DNA of 64,000 bases. Origin: Bacillota bacterium. Its GTDB lineage: Bacteria > Bacillota > UBA994. The DNA lies in NCBI GenBank assembly GCA_018333655.1, contig JAGXTJ010000021.1:1-64000 (forward strand), in the 5' to 3' direction. Shown here piece after piece: positions 1 through 8,408 of the stretch (position 1 is the first letter of the stretch; every line of letters starts with the position of its first letter). Under the pieces are notes generated by a model that was not told the DNA's origin, did no database searches, and saw only the letters and a list, made by a program, of their open reading frames with translations. A program made the position numbers and the translations under genes.

Positions 1-1795
1 ATCACCCCCGCGCCTGCGGGGAGCACTCGCCGGTGATACCCATCTGCGCGGCAGCTTCAGGATCACCCCCGCGCCTGCGGGGAGCACGGCACCGAGAAAA
101 AGGAGCACGTGATGCGGTTCGGATCACCCCCGCGCCTGCGGGGAGCACCCCCCACGATTACCTATGACAGGTACACAGCCAGGATCACCCCCGCGCCTGC
201 GGGGAGCACTTGGAGCAATGGCAATTCTTTTCATCGTACTAAGGATCACCCCCGCGCCTGCGGGGAGCACACCCCCTGCTGATTTCGAGTGCTATTCTGC
301 CAGGGATCACCCCCGCGCCTGCGGGGAGCACCTTTGCAGCCCGCAGTACCCATGACGCGCTCCAGGATCACCCCCGCGCCTGCGGGGAGCACCAGAAATA
401 TCTATGTTTCAGTGGGGGAATCTGGGGATCACCCCCGCGCCTGCGGGGAGCACAAAGCGAAACTGTAGTTACGCTAGTTCAAAAAGGGATCACCCCCGCG
501 CCTGCGGGGAGCACTTACTCCGACTATATTAGACCCCATTATGCAAGGGATCACCCCCGCGCCTGCGGGGAGCACATCGGGTAGAGGTCGCAAAAAACGA
601 TATTCTTGGGATCACCCCCGCGCCTGCGGGGAGCACCACCGTTGTGCGGTGGACCTCCACCTAGATAAAGGATCACCCCCGCGCCTGCGGGGAGCACACT
701 CAATCAAAAACCATTGAACTATGCAGGGCAGGATCACCCCCGCGCCTGCGGGGAGCACGCAGCGCTCGCAAAGAGGTTGGGGTTTTGTGGAGGATCACCC
801 CCGCGCCTGCGGGGAGCACGTCTGACCAAGCCCCTTCGGATTACTCGGTAGAGGATCACCCCCGCGCCTGCGGGGAGCACAGAGTCAATAGCTGAGGAGC
901 AGAAATTTTAAGGGGATCACCCCCGCGCCTGCGGGGAGCACGGTCCCACTCGTTGCAAAAAGAAATAGTGACTAGGATCACCCCCGCGCCTGCGGGGAGC
1001 ACGCAGACTTCCGCGGGATTGATACGATACGAGAAAGGATCACCCCCGCGCCTGCGGGGAGCACCTTTTAGCATGTCCTGATATGGCAGAGATACGGGGA
1101 TCACCCCCGCGCCTGCGGGGAGCACCCGTGGACTGGTGCCGTGGCCGTGCTAAGTGCGGGATCACCCCCGCGCCTGCGGGGAGCACTACGAAGACGAAGT
1201 GAGCCGAATCCTTAAACAGGGATCACCCCCGCGCCTGCGGGGAGCACTTCAAAGGCAGGGAGTAGGTCACACACTGAAGAGGATCACCCCCGCGCCTGCG
1301 GGGAGCACTTAAAGGCCCTCGCGATGTAGGGCTTGCGCCTAGGATCACCCCCGCGCCTGCGGGGAGCACTCATTGGCCGAGTAGTGGAACTGAGGGCAAA
1401 GGGATCACCCCCGCGCCTGCGGGGAGCACATGAGAGAGCTGCGCAGGCCATCGCCACTGCGAGGATCACCCCCGCGCCTGCGGGGAGCACTCCTGTATCT
1501 GCTCCTGTAACTTGGTTATCTGGGGATCACCCCCGCGCCTGCGGGGAGCACCCCCCGCAATGAAAACGTGTTCGCTACGCTTTAGGATCACCCCCGCGCC
1601 TGCGGGGAGCACAAGTCGACATCTACCGATACTACAGTTTGTGGAGGATCACCCCCGCGCCTGCGGGGAGCACCGATTTCAAGGGGTATGAGTACGCATA
1701 TAACAAGGATCACCCCCGCGCCTGCGGGGAGCACTCGATGTGTTCGACTTCACAGTCTAGTGCCAACGGATCACCCCCGCGCCTGCGGGGAGCAC
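1..1795 (-). CRISPR. Type I-E CRISPR array, 30 repeats, truncated at left window edge
   Basis: Thirty copies of a 28-nt repeat are visible, the first lacking two bases at the window edge and the last at 1768-1795. No variant repeat was seen. On the plus strand each repeat starts GGATCACCCCC and ends GGGGAGCAC; on the minus strand it reads GTGCTCCCCGC...GGTGATCC, the usual I-E orientation, with a CCCCGC/GCGGGG stem for Cas6e. Repeat starts fall every 61 bp (60, 121 ... 975, 1037 ... 1342, 1402 ... 1768), so spacers are 33 nt except one of 34 (1003-1036) and one of 32 (1370-1401). The leader-proximal end is at 1795, next to cas2, and the array continues beyond base 1. Absence of decayed repeats means the trailer end is not in view. 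Confidence 0.98.
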
Positions 1796-1837
1796 ACTAA
1801 AAAGATCCTTACAGCAAGCCAGTCTGTGTCAAGTGAA
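1796..1837 (-). promoter_or_regulatory. CRISPR leader with candidate pre-crRNA promoter
   Basis: Only 42 bp separate the cas2 stop codon from the first repeat, so the leader is either very short or extends into the cas2 3' end. On the minus strand it holds a perfect -35 hexamer TTGACA (1827-1832) and, 16 nt on, AAGGAT (1805-1810) preceded by TG, a weak extended -10. Transcription would start just before the first repeat. The segment TTGACA-N6-GGCTTGC recurs with identical spacing in the promoter upstream of cas3. Promoter activity is inferred. Confidence 0.55.
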
Positions 1838-2722
1838 CTACATGATTTCTATGAGTTTCTCATAGAGCAGTTTAGTGGCAATGCATGGACCTATTCTGCC
1901 TTGCCCAGCCCTCTCCGCTATACCTAGGTGACTGATGAGCGCATCGAGCTGGTAACTGTCGGCATCGTCAATATAACGACGCGAGAGGGAAAGCGTGTCT
2001 ATGCAGGGGTTTGAGAAAAGTGGTGCATCGTGTGTCGCACACGCCGAGCGCAGGAAACTATAAACATGGTCTTCGCTGTGAGAGACAACTGGCAGATTGC
2101 CTGCGAACAGAATAAACTCAGTGACAATGTCGGCGACACGCATACAGTCATGATGAGTAAGCTCATCGCCTATTCCCCTAGACACAGTGAAATTTTTCGG
2201 TCCGCCATTCCCCGTTGTCGCTAAGGCATGAAATCTATCCTTGACTTCTCCGCTGTCTACTACAATAGTCTCAAGCTCGCAAATTTCGTGCTCTAGAATT
2301 GATGGGCCGGTAGTCTGAACATGGACGACGAGGTAGGTATGGGGCAATTGTATGTGCCGACTCTTTTTTCTCGCCATTTGCTGCGCCTTACGCATCTGTG
2401 AAGCACTGCTGAACCCGCTTTTTAGTGCGCTTTGCTGCTTAAGACGAGCTGGGCTTGGCCTCAACATGAGTTTTAGTCCGTCAAAGTCGATTGGCTCCCA
2501 ACTGGTGTTGTGCACACGGAAATCCATGCGCTGTTCATTGTTGGTCGTAAAAACCATGGTCGCTCTTCCAGATTTGATACCACCTTTAACACGCTTCCAT
2601 AGCTCTTCTCGAACCCTAGTGCTTACGTGTCCCACATAAACACCGGTGTTAATCTCTTGTAACCACTTGGATAAGTCGCCTCGTACTGCTACGGGACAGT
2701 CTGTCAAGGTAACTACTATCAT
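1838..2722 (-). CDS. cas2: Cas2 fused to a catalytically degenerate DnaQ/DEDDh domain (type I-E)
   Basis: The protein has 294 aa. Residues 1-93 are a type I-E Cas2 (CT1978 family: MIVVTLTDCP start, then the WKRV and RMDFRVHNTSWEP segments), the dimer that bridges two Cas1 dimers during spacer integration. A basic linker (about 94-127) leads to a DnaQ-like 3'-5' exonuclease fold at 128-294. Such fusions are known in other I-E systems, where the domain trims prespacers. Here the Exo I motif DxETTG reads HVQTTG (H134, Q136), the Exo II Asp aligns with V220, and the Exo III HRxxxD reads GRIGPC (G275, C280). All five acidic/His catalytic positions appear lost, although surrounding fold motifs (CIDTLSLSRRY, YQLDALISHLGI) persist. 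The gene overlaps cas1 by 4 bp (ATGA) and ends 42 bp before the array. Confidence 0.93.
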   Translation of the reverse strand: MIVVTLTDCPVAVRGDLSKWLQEINTGVYVGHVSTRVREELWKRVKGGIKSGRATMVFTTNNEQRMDFRVHNTSWEPIDFDGLKLMLRPSPARLKQQSALKSGFSSASQMRKAQQMARKKSRHIQLPHTYLVVHVQTTGPSILEHEICELETIVVDSGEVKDRFHALATTGNGGPKNFTVSRGIGDELTHHDCMRVADIVTEFILFAGNLPVVSHSEDHVYSFLRSACATHDAPLFSNPCIDTLSLSRRYIDDADSYQLDALISHLGIAERAGQGRIGPCIATKLLYEKLIEIM

Positions 2723-3726
2723 TTTTCGTCCTCAAGGATGGTACCATAGCCTTCAGGAATAGTCTCGGGATCGTCAAAATCCTTTCCATATGATACGGCA
2801 TTCGGCACAATGCCTTGCTTGTTATCCCACAAGTGCAACACGTCGACTGCTAAATCGTCCTCACAGGCAGCAGTACCAAGCAGCAGTTTGCGTATGTCGG
2901 TGACAGCCTGCTCCAACAAACGACTCTCGGCAATGACATCACGCACCTTGCGCCTTGTGATGGCACCAACATCTTCTGCGTGCTCTGCTGCCACTGCAAA
3001 GGCAATGGGAATTGTAACTGCCGCCTTGTAAAGGTCTGCGATGTCATACACGAATGATTTTTCATGCCCTGTGTGTATAAAGCCTAGCCCCGGAGAGCAA
3101 CCAAGTGCCACAATTACACTGTGCATCAAGCCGTATAGACAAGCGTGCGCAGCCGATAGCGCCATATTTACGTTATCGCTACTTTCAAAATTGTCTGGGT
3201 CATAGACCCGGCCATGCCACGTCACGCCTGTCTCTTTCGCAGCCCGCTTATACACTGCCCTTATACGCGCCCCTTCACGCCCCCGTAGCTCCTGCATGGT
3301 CAGTTCCGAAACATCCTCCTCAGGGAAGCGCAACTGGTACATTTGCCTCGCCACCGCAATGCGCGAGCGCACATTCGAAACCAGCGCCGCCTGACGACAG
3401 AGCAAGTGCGAAGAGCGAGTGAGCGGGCGGCCGTGGGCATAGTAACGCACGCCCTGTTCGCCAACCCAAATGACACTGGCACCTGAATCTCCGATGAGCT
3501 CCATAGCGCGATGCGACATATTGGTGCCGGGGCCAAGCAGTAAGACGCCAAGTGAAGCAGCAGGCACAAACACTGTTCCCCGCGCATCTGTTACTGTAAT
3601 GGCGCCATCTTGGCGATTAATCAGGCAGCGCTCCACGTAAAGGAATGAAATCCTGTCACGTATAGTAGGTAACGCCAACAAGCCTGCCTTTTCTACAGTC
3701 GGCTTACTACCCACCGCTGAGTTCAC
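2719..3726 (-). CDS. cas1: Type I-E Cas1 integrase
   Basis: A 335-aa metal-dependent integrase that inserts prespacers at the leader end of the array together with Cas2. The metal-binding triad is recognisable by alignment with E. coli Cas1: E151 in LRGREGARIR, H218 in GFIHTGH and D231 in VYDIADLYK, with the same 67- and 13-residue spacings as E141/H208/D221. The start lies 20 bp inside the end of cas6e, so translation is probably coupled; the first 15 residues are not typical of the family and a slightly later start is possible. Nothing suggests inactivation, unlike the exonuclease domain of its partner. Confidence 0.96.
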   Translation of the reverse strand: MNSAVGSKPTVEKAGLLALPTIRDRISFLYVERCLINRQDGAITVTDARGTVFVPAASLGVLLLGPGTNMSHRAMELIGDSGASVIWVGEQGVRYYAHGRPLTRSSHLLCRQAALVSNVRSRIAVARQMYQLRFPEEDVSELTMQELRGREGARIRAVYKRAAKETGVTWHGRVYDPDNFESSDNVNMALSAAHACLYGLMHSVIVALGCSPGLGFIHTGHEKSFVYDIADLYKAAVTIPIAFAVAAEHAEDVGAITRRKVRDVIAESRLLEQAVTDIRKLLLGTAACEDDLAVDVLHLWDNKQGIVPNAVSYGKDFDDPETIPEGYGTILEDEK

Positions 3727-4381
3727 GCTCCCGCGCGACAGTTAACAACCCACAACCATATGACTTTGCACGACCAATTCCTTGTGTCAACGCATGCTTA
3801 AAGAGCTCGACATTTGTCACTTGTAGCCTACCTTCAAAATCGGCTATACGCAACGACACTTCATTGCCGAAGCCTCTCGATTTGCGGAACTTCTTCCATT
3901 CCGTATGCACCACAGTAAAGGTTTGGTCGTCAAGAGCAAAACCGAGACCCTCAGAGCGCGAGTACAACCACTGCTTTTGTTGCTCCACAGTCACATGTGC
4001 GTACACCCTGCCTCTGCCGTTCGCTCCTTCGTTTTCAATGCAACTACTGCGCACTGGGTTGGCACGCAGGCGGAATCTCAGGGCCTGCCCCGCATGTAGC
4101 TTGGAAAGCAATGTTTGGTAGCATCTCGTCTCCCATGCTGGTTCCCGCTGAGCATACCCAAATTGAGTGGCGATTGCAGTCATGTTTGGCACCTGCCTAC
4201 TAAGGACGAGCAGGTAGCAATTCGGCTCTAAATAGTCAATCCGCCAGAGATTGCGCTCGCGCTTTTCGCTCTCGCCTGGCGGTACGCTTGATTCCACTGC
4301 TCCGTGAATTACATGGGGCGAGGCAAGTGCCCGCAGCGTCTCCCGCCTATTAAGATCAAGTGCTATGCGAGTCAGATACAT
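3707..4381 (-). CDS. cas6e: Cas6e (CasE/Cse3) crRNA-processing endoribonuclease
   Basis: A 224-aa protein that cuts the pre-crRNA 3' of the repeat hairpin and stays bound to the crRNA 3' handle within Cascade. It starts MYLTRIALDL, as is typical. H26 in SPHVIHGAVE matches the catalytic histidine of the family, and the C-terminal glycine-rich segment GIGRAKSYGCGLL is the conserved RNA-binding loop. It sits between cas5e (12-bp gap) and cas1 (20-bp overlap), the standard I-E order. Confidence 0.95.
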   Translation of the reverse strand: MYLTRIALDLNRRETLRALASPHVIHGAVESSVPPGESEKRERNLWRIDYLEPNCYLLVLSRQVPNMTAIATQFGYAQREPAWETRCYQTLLSKLHAGQALRFRLRANPVRSSCIENEGANGRGRVYAHVTVEQQKQWLYSRSEGLGFALDDQTFTVVHTEWKKFRKSRGFGNEVSLRIADFEGRLQVTNVELFKHALTQGIGRAKSYGCGLLTVARERELSGG

Positions 4382-4393
4382 CTATCCACCTCC

Positions 4394-5095
4394 TTACAGT
4401 CCAGTCATTGCATCATGGGATGTGTGCGGCAATCTCGCCGCTCTTCTGCTACTAGGGTTAGGCAGAGTAACTGCGGCACCCTCGGCCACAAGACGAAAAC
4501 CATGTTTGCGATGCAATTGGTCGAAAGCAAGGGGCATATCGCGCTGCAAGTAGGCAGGCCCTGCATCGAGCCCGGCATCGGACACAATACGCAGTCGCAC
4601 TTCGGGTGCCTCGCCTCCTTTGGTCCAATCACTGACAAGCCACGGCTCATCCCTTAAAGCTGGCAAGAGAGCCTTGCCGAAACGTATGCCTAATGCAACT
4701 TGTCCTTCAGGTGGGCAAGAGCGCCGACCAAGAGCTAGAGGAAAAACGGGATTCTTTAGGGCCTGTTCGATACTTATGAGCAGTTGTTCGTCTCCTTCTA
4801 GCCCAGCGAGAAATACCGCATCTGACAAGTAGTAGCGATTTGTGACATAGGCAGCTTCTAAGCTCTTAGCAGTGTGAAAATCTCGCAGCAAAACCCCTTC
4901 TTTGTCTGCCCGCACTCCGAAACAGAGGCGAGCTAAATCATCTATGCTTTCATTGCGCCGCCTACCGAGTGCCGCTGCTACAAGTCCCAAAACTCCGCTT
5001 TTGGACGGCATGCGCTCAGTCCCCCGCCGCTCGAATTTGGCATCTACCCCCCATGACTGCAAGGGGGCAGCTAGGCGCATAAGCAAGGTGCTCAT
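4394..5095 (-). CDS. cas5e: Cas5e (CasD) Cascade subunit
   Basis: A 233-aa RAMP protein that caps the 5' handle of the crRNA in Cascade. The N-terminus MSTLLMRLAAPLQSWG and the following RRGTERMPSKSGVLGLVAAALGR match the family signature (LQSWG, T..PSKSGVLGLLAAALG). Its start codon overlaps the cas7e stop as TAATG, so expression is likely coupled. Length is normal for I-E Cas5. Confidence 0.96.
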   Translation of the reverse strand: MSTLLMRLAAPLQSWGVDAKFERRGTERMPSKSGVLGLVAAALGRRRNESIDDLARLCFGVRADKEGVLLRDFHTAKSLEAAYVTNRYYLSDAVFLAGLEGDEQLLISIEQALKNPVFPLALGRRSCPPEGQVALGIRFGKALLPALRDEPWLVSDWTKGGEAPEVRLRIVSDAGLDAGPAYLQRDMPLAFDQLHRKHGFRLVAEGAAVTLPNPSSRRAARLPHTSHDAMTGL

Positions 5096-6189
5096 TAATG
5101 ATCCCTGCCGTTACCTAGTTGCTCTGTGAGCTCGGTGCCTAGCGAATCTAACAGCTCAGCAAACTGCTGCACTTGGCCAAGCTCCGACAACCCCTCTCCG
5201 GCAACAAAAGACCGCACAGGCGTGGTGGCAAAGCTCGCATACAGTTTCTTAGCGTGGCCGACTAGCCTGCCTAAGGATGCCGCCACATAACCATCTTCGC
5301 TAGCGGGCACAGGTCTCTCAAAGGCACCAACTAGGTTTAGGGGTTGGTCCTTGCGCAGTGTCACCAGGACCGCCTCAGGCAAAGTGCGGTTCGCAAATGT
5401 ATTTTGCTTGCCTGTGGGCATGGAGTGGACAAAGGCACGCAAGAAGTGACGTACAGCTGCTACAGTATCATCGCCCAGTTGCTTATTCAGTTCATGCACC
5501 GCCACAGTAGCATAGCGATAGAGCGTTGCTGAGTTATATTCTACTGTGCCTAAATGGCTGGCCCCAGCATTGTCTTCCTCCGCCAAGTCATCGACTGCGG
5601 TAAAGTAATCGTATTCAATACTCACCTTGTGAGTAGATATGCTGTGTGCGACTTGTGAGCACGCATCCGTGTTTAGTGATGGGTCATCAGCAACCATGCG
5701 CCCAAACAAGGCCACATCGATGCTTGGTGACTGCCTAAGCGCATTCTGCACCTTAGCCTTAGCCTCCTTAGAGGGCTTTTCTTTAACGACTTCACCATCT
5801 GAAACTGCGAGCTCTGCTAGAGCTTTAGCTTGGGCGCTACTAATAAAGAAGAGCGCATCAGTTCCCTTTTCTGCTGATTTAATCTTAAGGCCTGCTGTCT
5901 CAAGTATGCGCTGCGCTAACTTTGCGGCTTCACTTTTTGGGTCAAGAACGAGTATTTCTTTCGCTATTAACCCGACGATGTTCTTGGTACGAAAGGCCAA
6001 CTCATTTGTAGGAAGTGCTTCTTTAAACGTTAACCGCATAGCCCTTTTCCAACTCTGCGAAGAAACGCGCGCCCGCACTACCCCACCATAGGTTGCCGTC
6101 TTAGGGCTACCGGTGTCGTCTCGGTTAATGCAGCTAGGCGGAACGGATTGCAGCACATGCACATCCACATAGAGAATCGAGTTTTTCAT
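5095..6189 (-). CDS. cas7e: Cas7e (CasC/Cse4) Cascade backbone subunit
   Basis: A 364-aa RAMP protein that forms the six-copy backbone along the spacer part of the crRNA. Family marks are the N-terminal LQSVPPSCINRDDTGSPKTA, then YGGVVRARVSSQSWKRAMR, and the central HKVSIEYDYFTAVDDL and AGASHLGTVEYNSATLYRYA blocks. It lies between cse2 (14-bp gap carrying an AGGAGG-type site) and cas5e. There is no sign of damage. Confidence 0.97.
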   Translation of the reverse strand: MKNSILYVDVHVLQSVPPSCINRDDTGSPKTATYGGVVRARVSSQSWKRAMRLTFKEALPTNELAFRTKNIVGLIAKEILVLDPKSEAAKLAQRILETAGLKIKSAEKGTDALFFISSAQAKALAELAVSDGEVVKEKPSKEAKAKVQNALRQSPSIDVALFGRMVADDPSLNTDACSQVAHSISTHKVSIEYDYFTAVDDLAEEDNAGASHLGTVEYNSATLYRYATVAVHELNKQLGDDTVAAVRHFLRAFVHSMPTGKQNTFANRTLPEAVLVTLRKDQPLNLVGAFERPVPASEDGYVAASLGRLVGHAKKLYASFATTPVRSFVAGEGLSELGQVQQFAELLDSLGTELTEQLGNGRDH

Positions 6190-6203
6190 TTAACTGCCTC
6201 CTT

Positions 6204-6806
6204 TTATTCCTGTTGGGGACCGGCTTCTTTATCGCGGGAGACATCAGTACGATAAAAATCCTGTCCCCACTTTAGTCTTATGCCGTCGCGTGCCTCAGCA
6301 AACTGATACCAATACAGCTCTTCCGCTAGCTTACAGTAGTCTAGCGGTATGCTGCTGGCTTTAAGGAGCTGGACAAAGCCACGCAGATGCCACGACAACC
6401 TCTCAAAACTATCCGCCATGGCTACAATGTTAAACCGCCTTCGTACGGCATCTGCCTTGTCGGTGTTTCCCTCTCGCAGCTGCCTTGCACTATGGCCGAG
6501 CGTATTGCCTCGGTGATTCATGTTTTGATTTAGCGGGTCCCTACCTTGTTGGTGCAGGGAATAAAGGGTCAACGCGACATGGATGGCCCATTCACCCTGG
6601 GTGGGAGCCTCGCCCTGACTTATGAGACTTTCGGGTAGCTCACTTAGAGTTACTTCCCACAGCGCCGGCTGGCTCCCCGGCAACTTGCCCACACCATTGC
6701 GCAAATGAGCCAGTTGGGCTTTTACAGCCGAGGGACTAGGGTTACTAGCCAAGCCGACTATTTTCCTCTCCACAAACACACCTACTTGCCTAGCCTTTTC
6801 TATCAT
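6204..6806 (-). CDS. casB: Cse2 (CasB) small Cascade subunit
   Basis: A 200-aa, mostly helical protein assigned by position and by the blocks LAHLRNGVGKLPGSQPALWEV and FNIVAMADSFERLSWHLRGFVQLL, typical of Cse2. Two copies normally line the belly of Cascade and stabilise the target R-loop. It overlaps the end of cse1 by 17 bp, implying coupled translation. Confidence 0.93.
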   Translation of the reverse strand: MIEKARQVGVFVERKIVGLASNPSPSAVKAQLAHLRNGVGKLPGSQPALWEVTLSELPESLISQGEAPTQGEWAIHVALTLYSLHQQGRDPLNQNMNHRGNTLGHSARQLREGNTDKADAVRRRFNIVAMADSFERLSWHLRGFVQLLKASSIPLDYCKLAEELYWYQFAEARDGIRLKWGQDFYRTDVSRDKEAGPQQE

Positions 6807-8406
6807 GCCTACTTCCTCCTTTCAACGCTTCCTTACTGTTAATAGCATAGAGAAAGCGGTTAAATGCTTCAGGCGCCGTGCACTGCCGAGCCGAGTCACC
6901 TTCTTTCACCATGCGCCCAGAGAATGCCTGTGGCCCAACCTTTTGAGTTAGCTCCCTCCCTAAGTTACGGACGATGCGCTGCGCATTCGACCACCATTTT
7001 TCGCACTGCTGATCAATATCGTCATTGCTTGGGTTAAGCTCCTCCAACCAGTGACGAAAGGGACGGTCTAAACGAAAGTATGCCTGCTCTTTGGCCTCGT
7101 TTCGTGATGCAGCGCTGTTTAAGTCGCCACTTGCTGTAGCAAGCCTCTGTGCCAACTCCCCAACTTGCTGCACAAGTCTTTCGGTCACCTCGATTTCATC
7201 TGCTATGCGCTCTACCCAGTTACTGCCAAGACCTGACAATAACTCTGAGTTTATAGCCAGGGAATCGCTGAAAACATCATCGACAAAAAAGTCTTTGTCG
7301 CCATAATTGACCGCAGCTACTTCGAAAAGAGTGTGTTTCTTCGCAAGCAGCTCCTCCCTTTTTAGGCGAGCCAGCCAGTTGACTACCCCAGGGCGGCGGC
7401 CCCCTTCGCGCTGCGCGATAAGCACCGCGAAATCTCGCCACAACTGACGCGATACGTCATGTCGCCGCGGAGTGTGCCCTAGAGAAACATCTTTCCCTTT
7501 GCGTGGGGCGCGCCACACAGTCATTTGCTCACTAAAAGCATTTGTTTTCTCAAAAAAATCGCCGCCTAGCAGGGCAAAGCCGATCACCTTTTCGCCTTCT
7601 CTTTGCAGCAGCAAGCGGCGCGACTGCAAAGTCAGCAATTCGGATAAATTGTCTGGCATCTCAATCTGCACTCTCTCTTGACTTCGCACATCACTCTCCC
7701 AGAGAGGTTTTTCGGCCCCCCATAGATCATCTGTACCGTCTCTGAGTAAGACCAAATTAAGTACCAGAGTTTGCAGTAGATTATCCCCCACGGCTGTGAT
7801 AAGGCCAAGCTTGCCTAACCAGCCCGCTCCCGGGCTAGGTAGTCCCTTCGATCGGGGTTTGGCCGAGGTGTCGTCATAGGCATTAACATAGATTAGCCAA
7901 CGGGCTGCCTCGGCATAGCTTAATTGCGATTTAGCCGCACCAGTACGTTTAGGGAAGAGACGCAATTTGTTGCTACTCTCAGATAACTCCCCGTTAAGCT
8001 TCGCGCCAGTGTACTCAGTAGCCTCTTTTATAGTCGCCACCTGGTAAAACGGCTGCGTGGGGTGAAACAGCCAAAAACGATCTAGAAAGACCATGAGGTA
8101 TTTCCTAACTAGTTCCACAGGGAAATCGCCGCGGTGCCAAAGTGATTGCCACCGGTCTAGCGCTTCGCGAGGTGACTGCACCGGCTTAAAATCGCCGGAC
8201 ACATCATACCTAGCGAATACCGCATGCAGCACAGCTAGCAACAATCTTAAAATTGCCACATCCTGCGTCCGCAGTTCACCGGCTAACCCCCGCCATAGAT
8301 GTGCCCGTCTGAATACATCCAGCAAGGAGACTTCTTCCGTTTGGCCATCGTGCTTCATGACGAGAATCCATGGTTCATGAAGCAAGTTAAACTCTTTTTC
8401 CGCCAA
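6790..8406 (-). CDS. casA: Cse1 (CasA/Cas8e) large Cascade subunit
   Basis: A 538-aa large subunit that recognises the PAM and recruits Cas3. The N-terminus FNLLHEPWILVM and the segment GLPSPGAGWLGKLGLITAVGDNLLQTLVLNLV match the family. Length is normal (about 500 aa). It follows cas3 by two bases, so cas3 and the Cascade genes are almost certainly one transcript. The PAM-contacting loop cannot be defined reliably by eye. Confidence 0.95.
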   Translation of the reverse strand: MAEKEFNLLHEPWILVMKHDGQTEEVSLLDVFRRAHLWRGLAGELRTQDVAILRLLLAVLHAVFARYDVSGDFKPVQSPREALDRWQSLWHRGDFPVELVRKYLMVFLDRFWLFHPTQPFYQVATIKEATEYTGAKLNGELSESSNKLRLFPKRTGAAKSQLSYAEAARWLIYVNAYDDTSAKPRSKGLPSPGAGWLGKLGLITAVGDNLLQTLVLNLVLLRDGTDDLWGAEKPLWESDVRSQERVQIEMPDNLSELLTLQSRRLLLQREGEKVIGFALLGGDFFEKTNAFSEQMTVWRAPRKGKDVSLGHTPRRHDVSRQLWRDFAVLIAQREGGRRPGVVNWLARLKREELLAKKHTLFEVAAVNYGDKDFFVDDVFSDSLAINSELLSGLGSNWVERIADEIEVTERLVQQVGELAQRLATASGDLNSAASRNEAKEQAYFRLDRPFRHWLEELNPSNDDIDQQCEKWWSNAQRIVRNLGRELTQKVGPQAFSGRMVKEGDSARQCTAPEAFNRFLYAINSKEALKGGSRHDRKG

Positions 8407-8408
8407 TT

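Noticed and set aside
164-1563. Several open frames of 60-90 codons on both strands across the CRISPR array
   Set aside because: They repeat PRLRGA, PAPAG or PRRRGG units made by the CRISPR repeats and have no ribosome sites.
1-1795. Self-targeting spacers against this window
   Set aside because: No spacer was noticed to match other parts of the window, but this was not checked exhaustively, so no claim is made.
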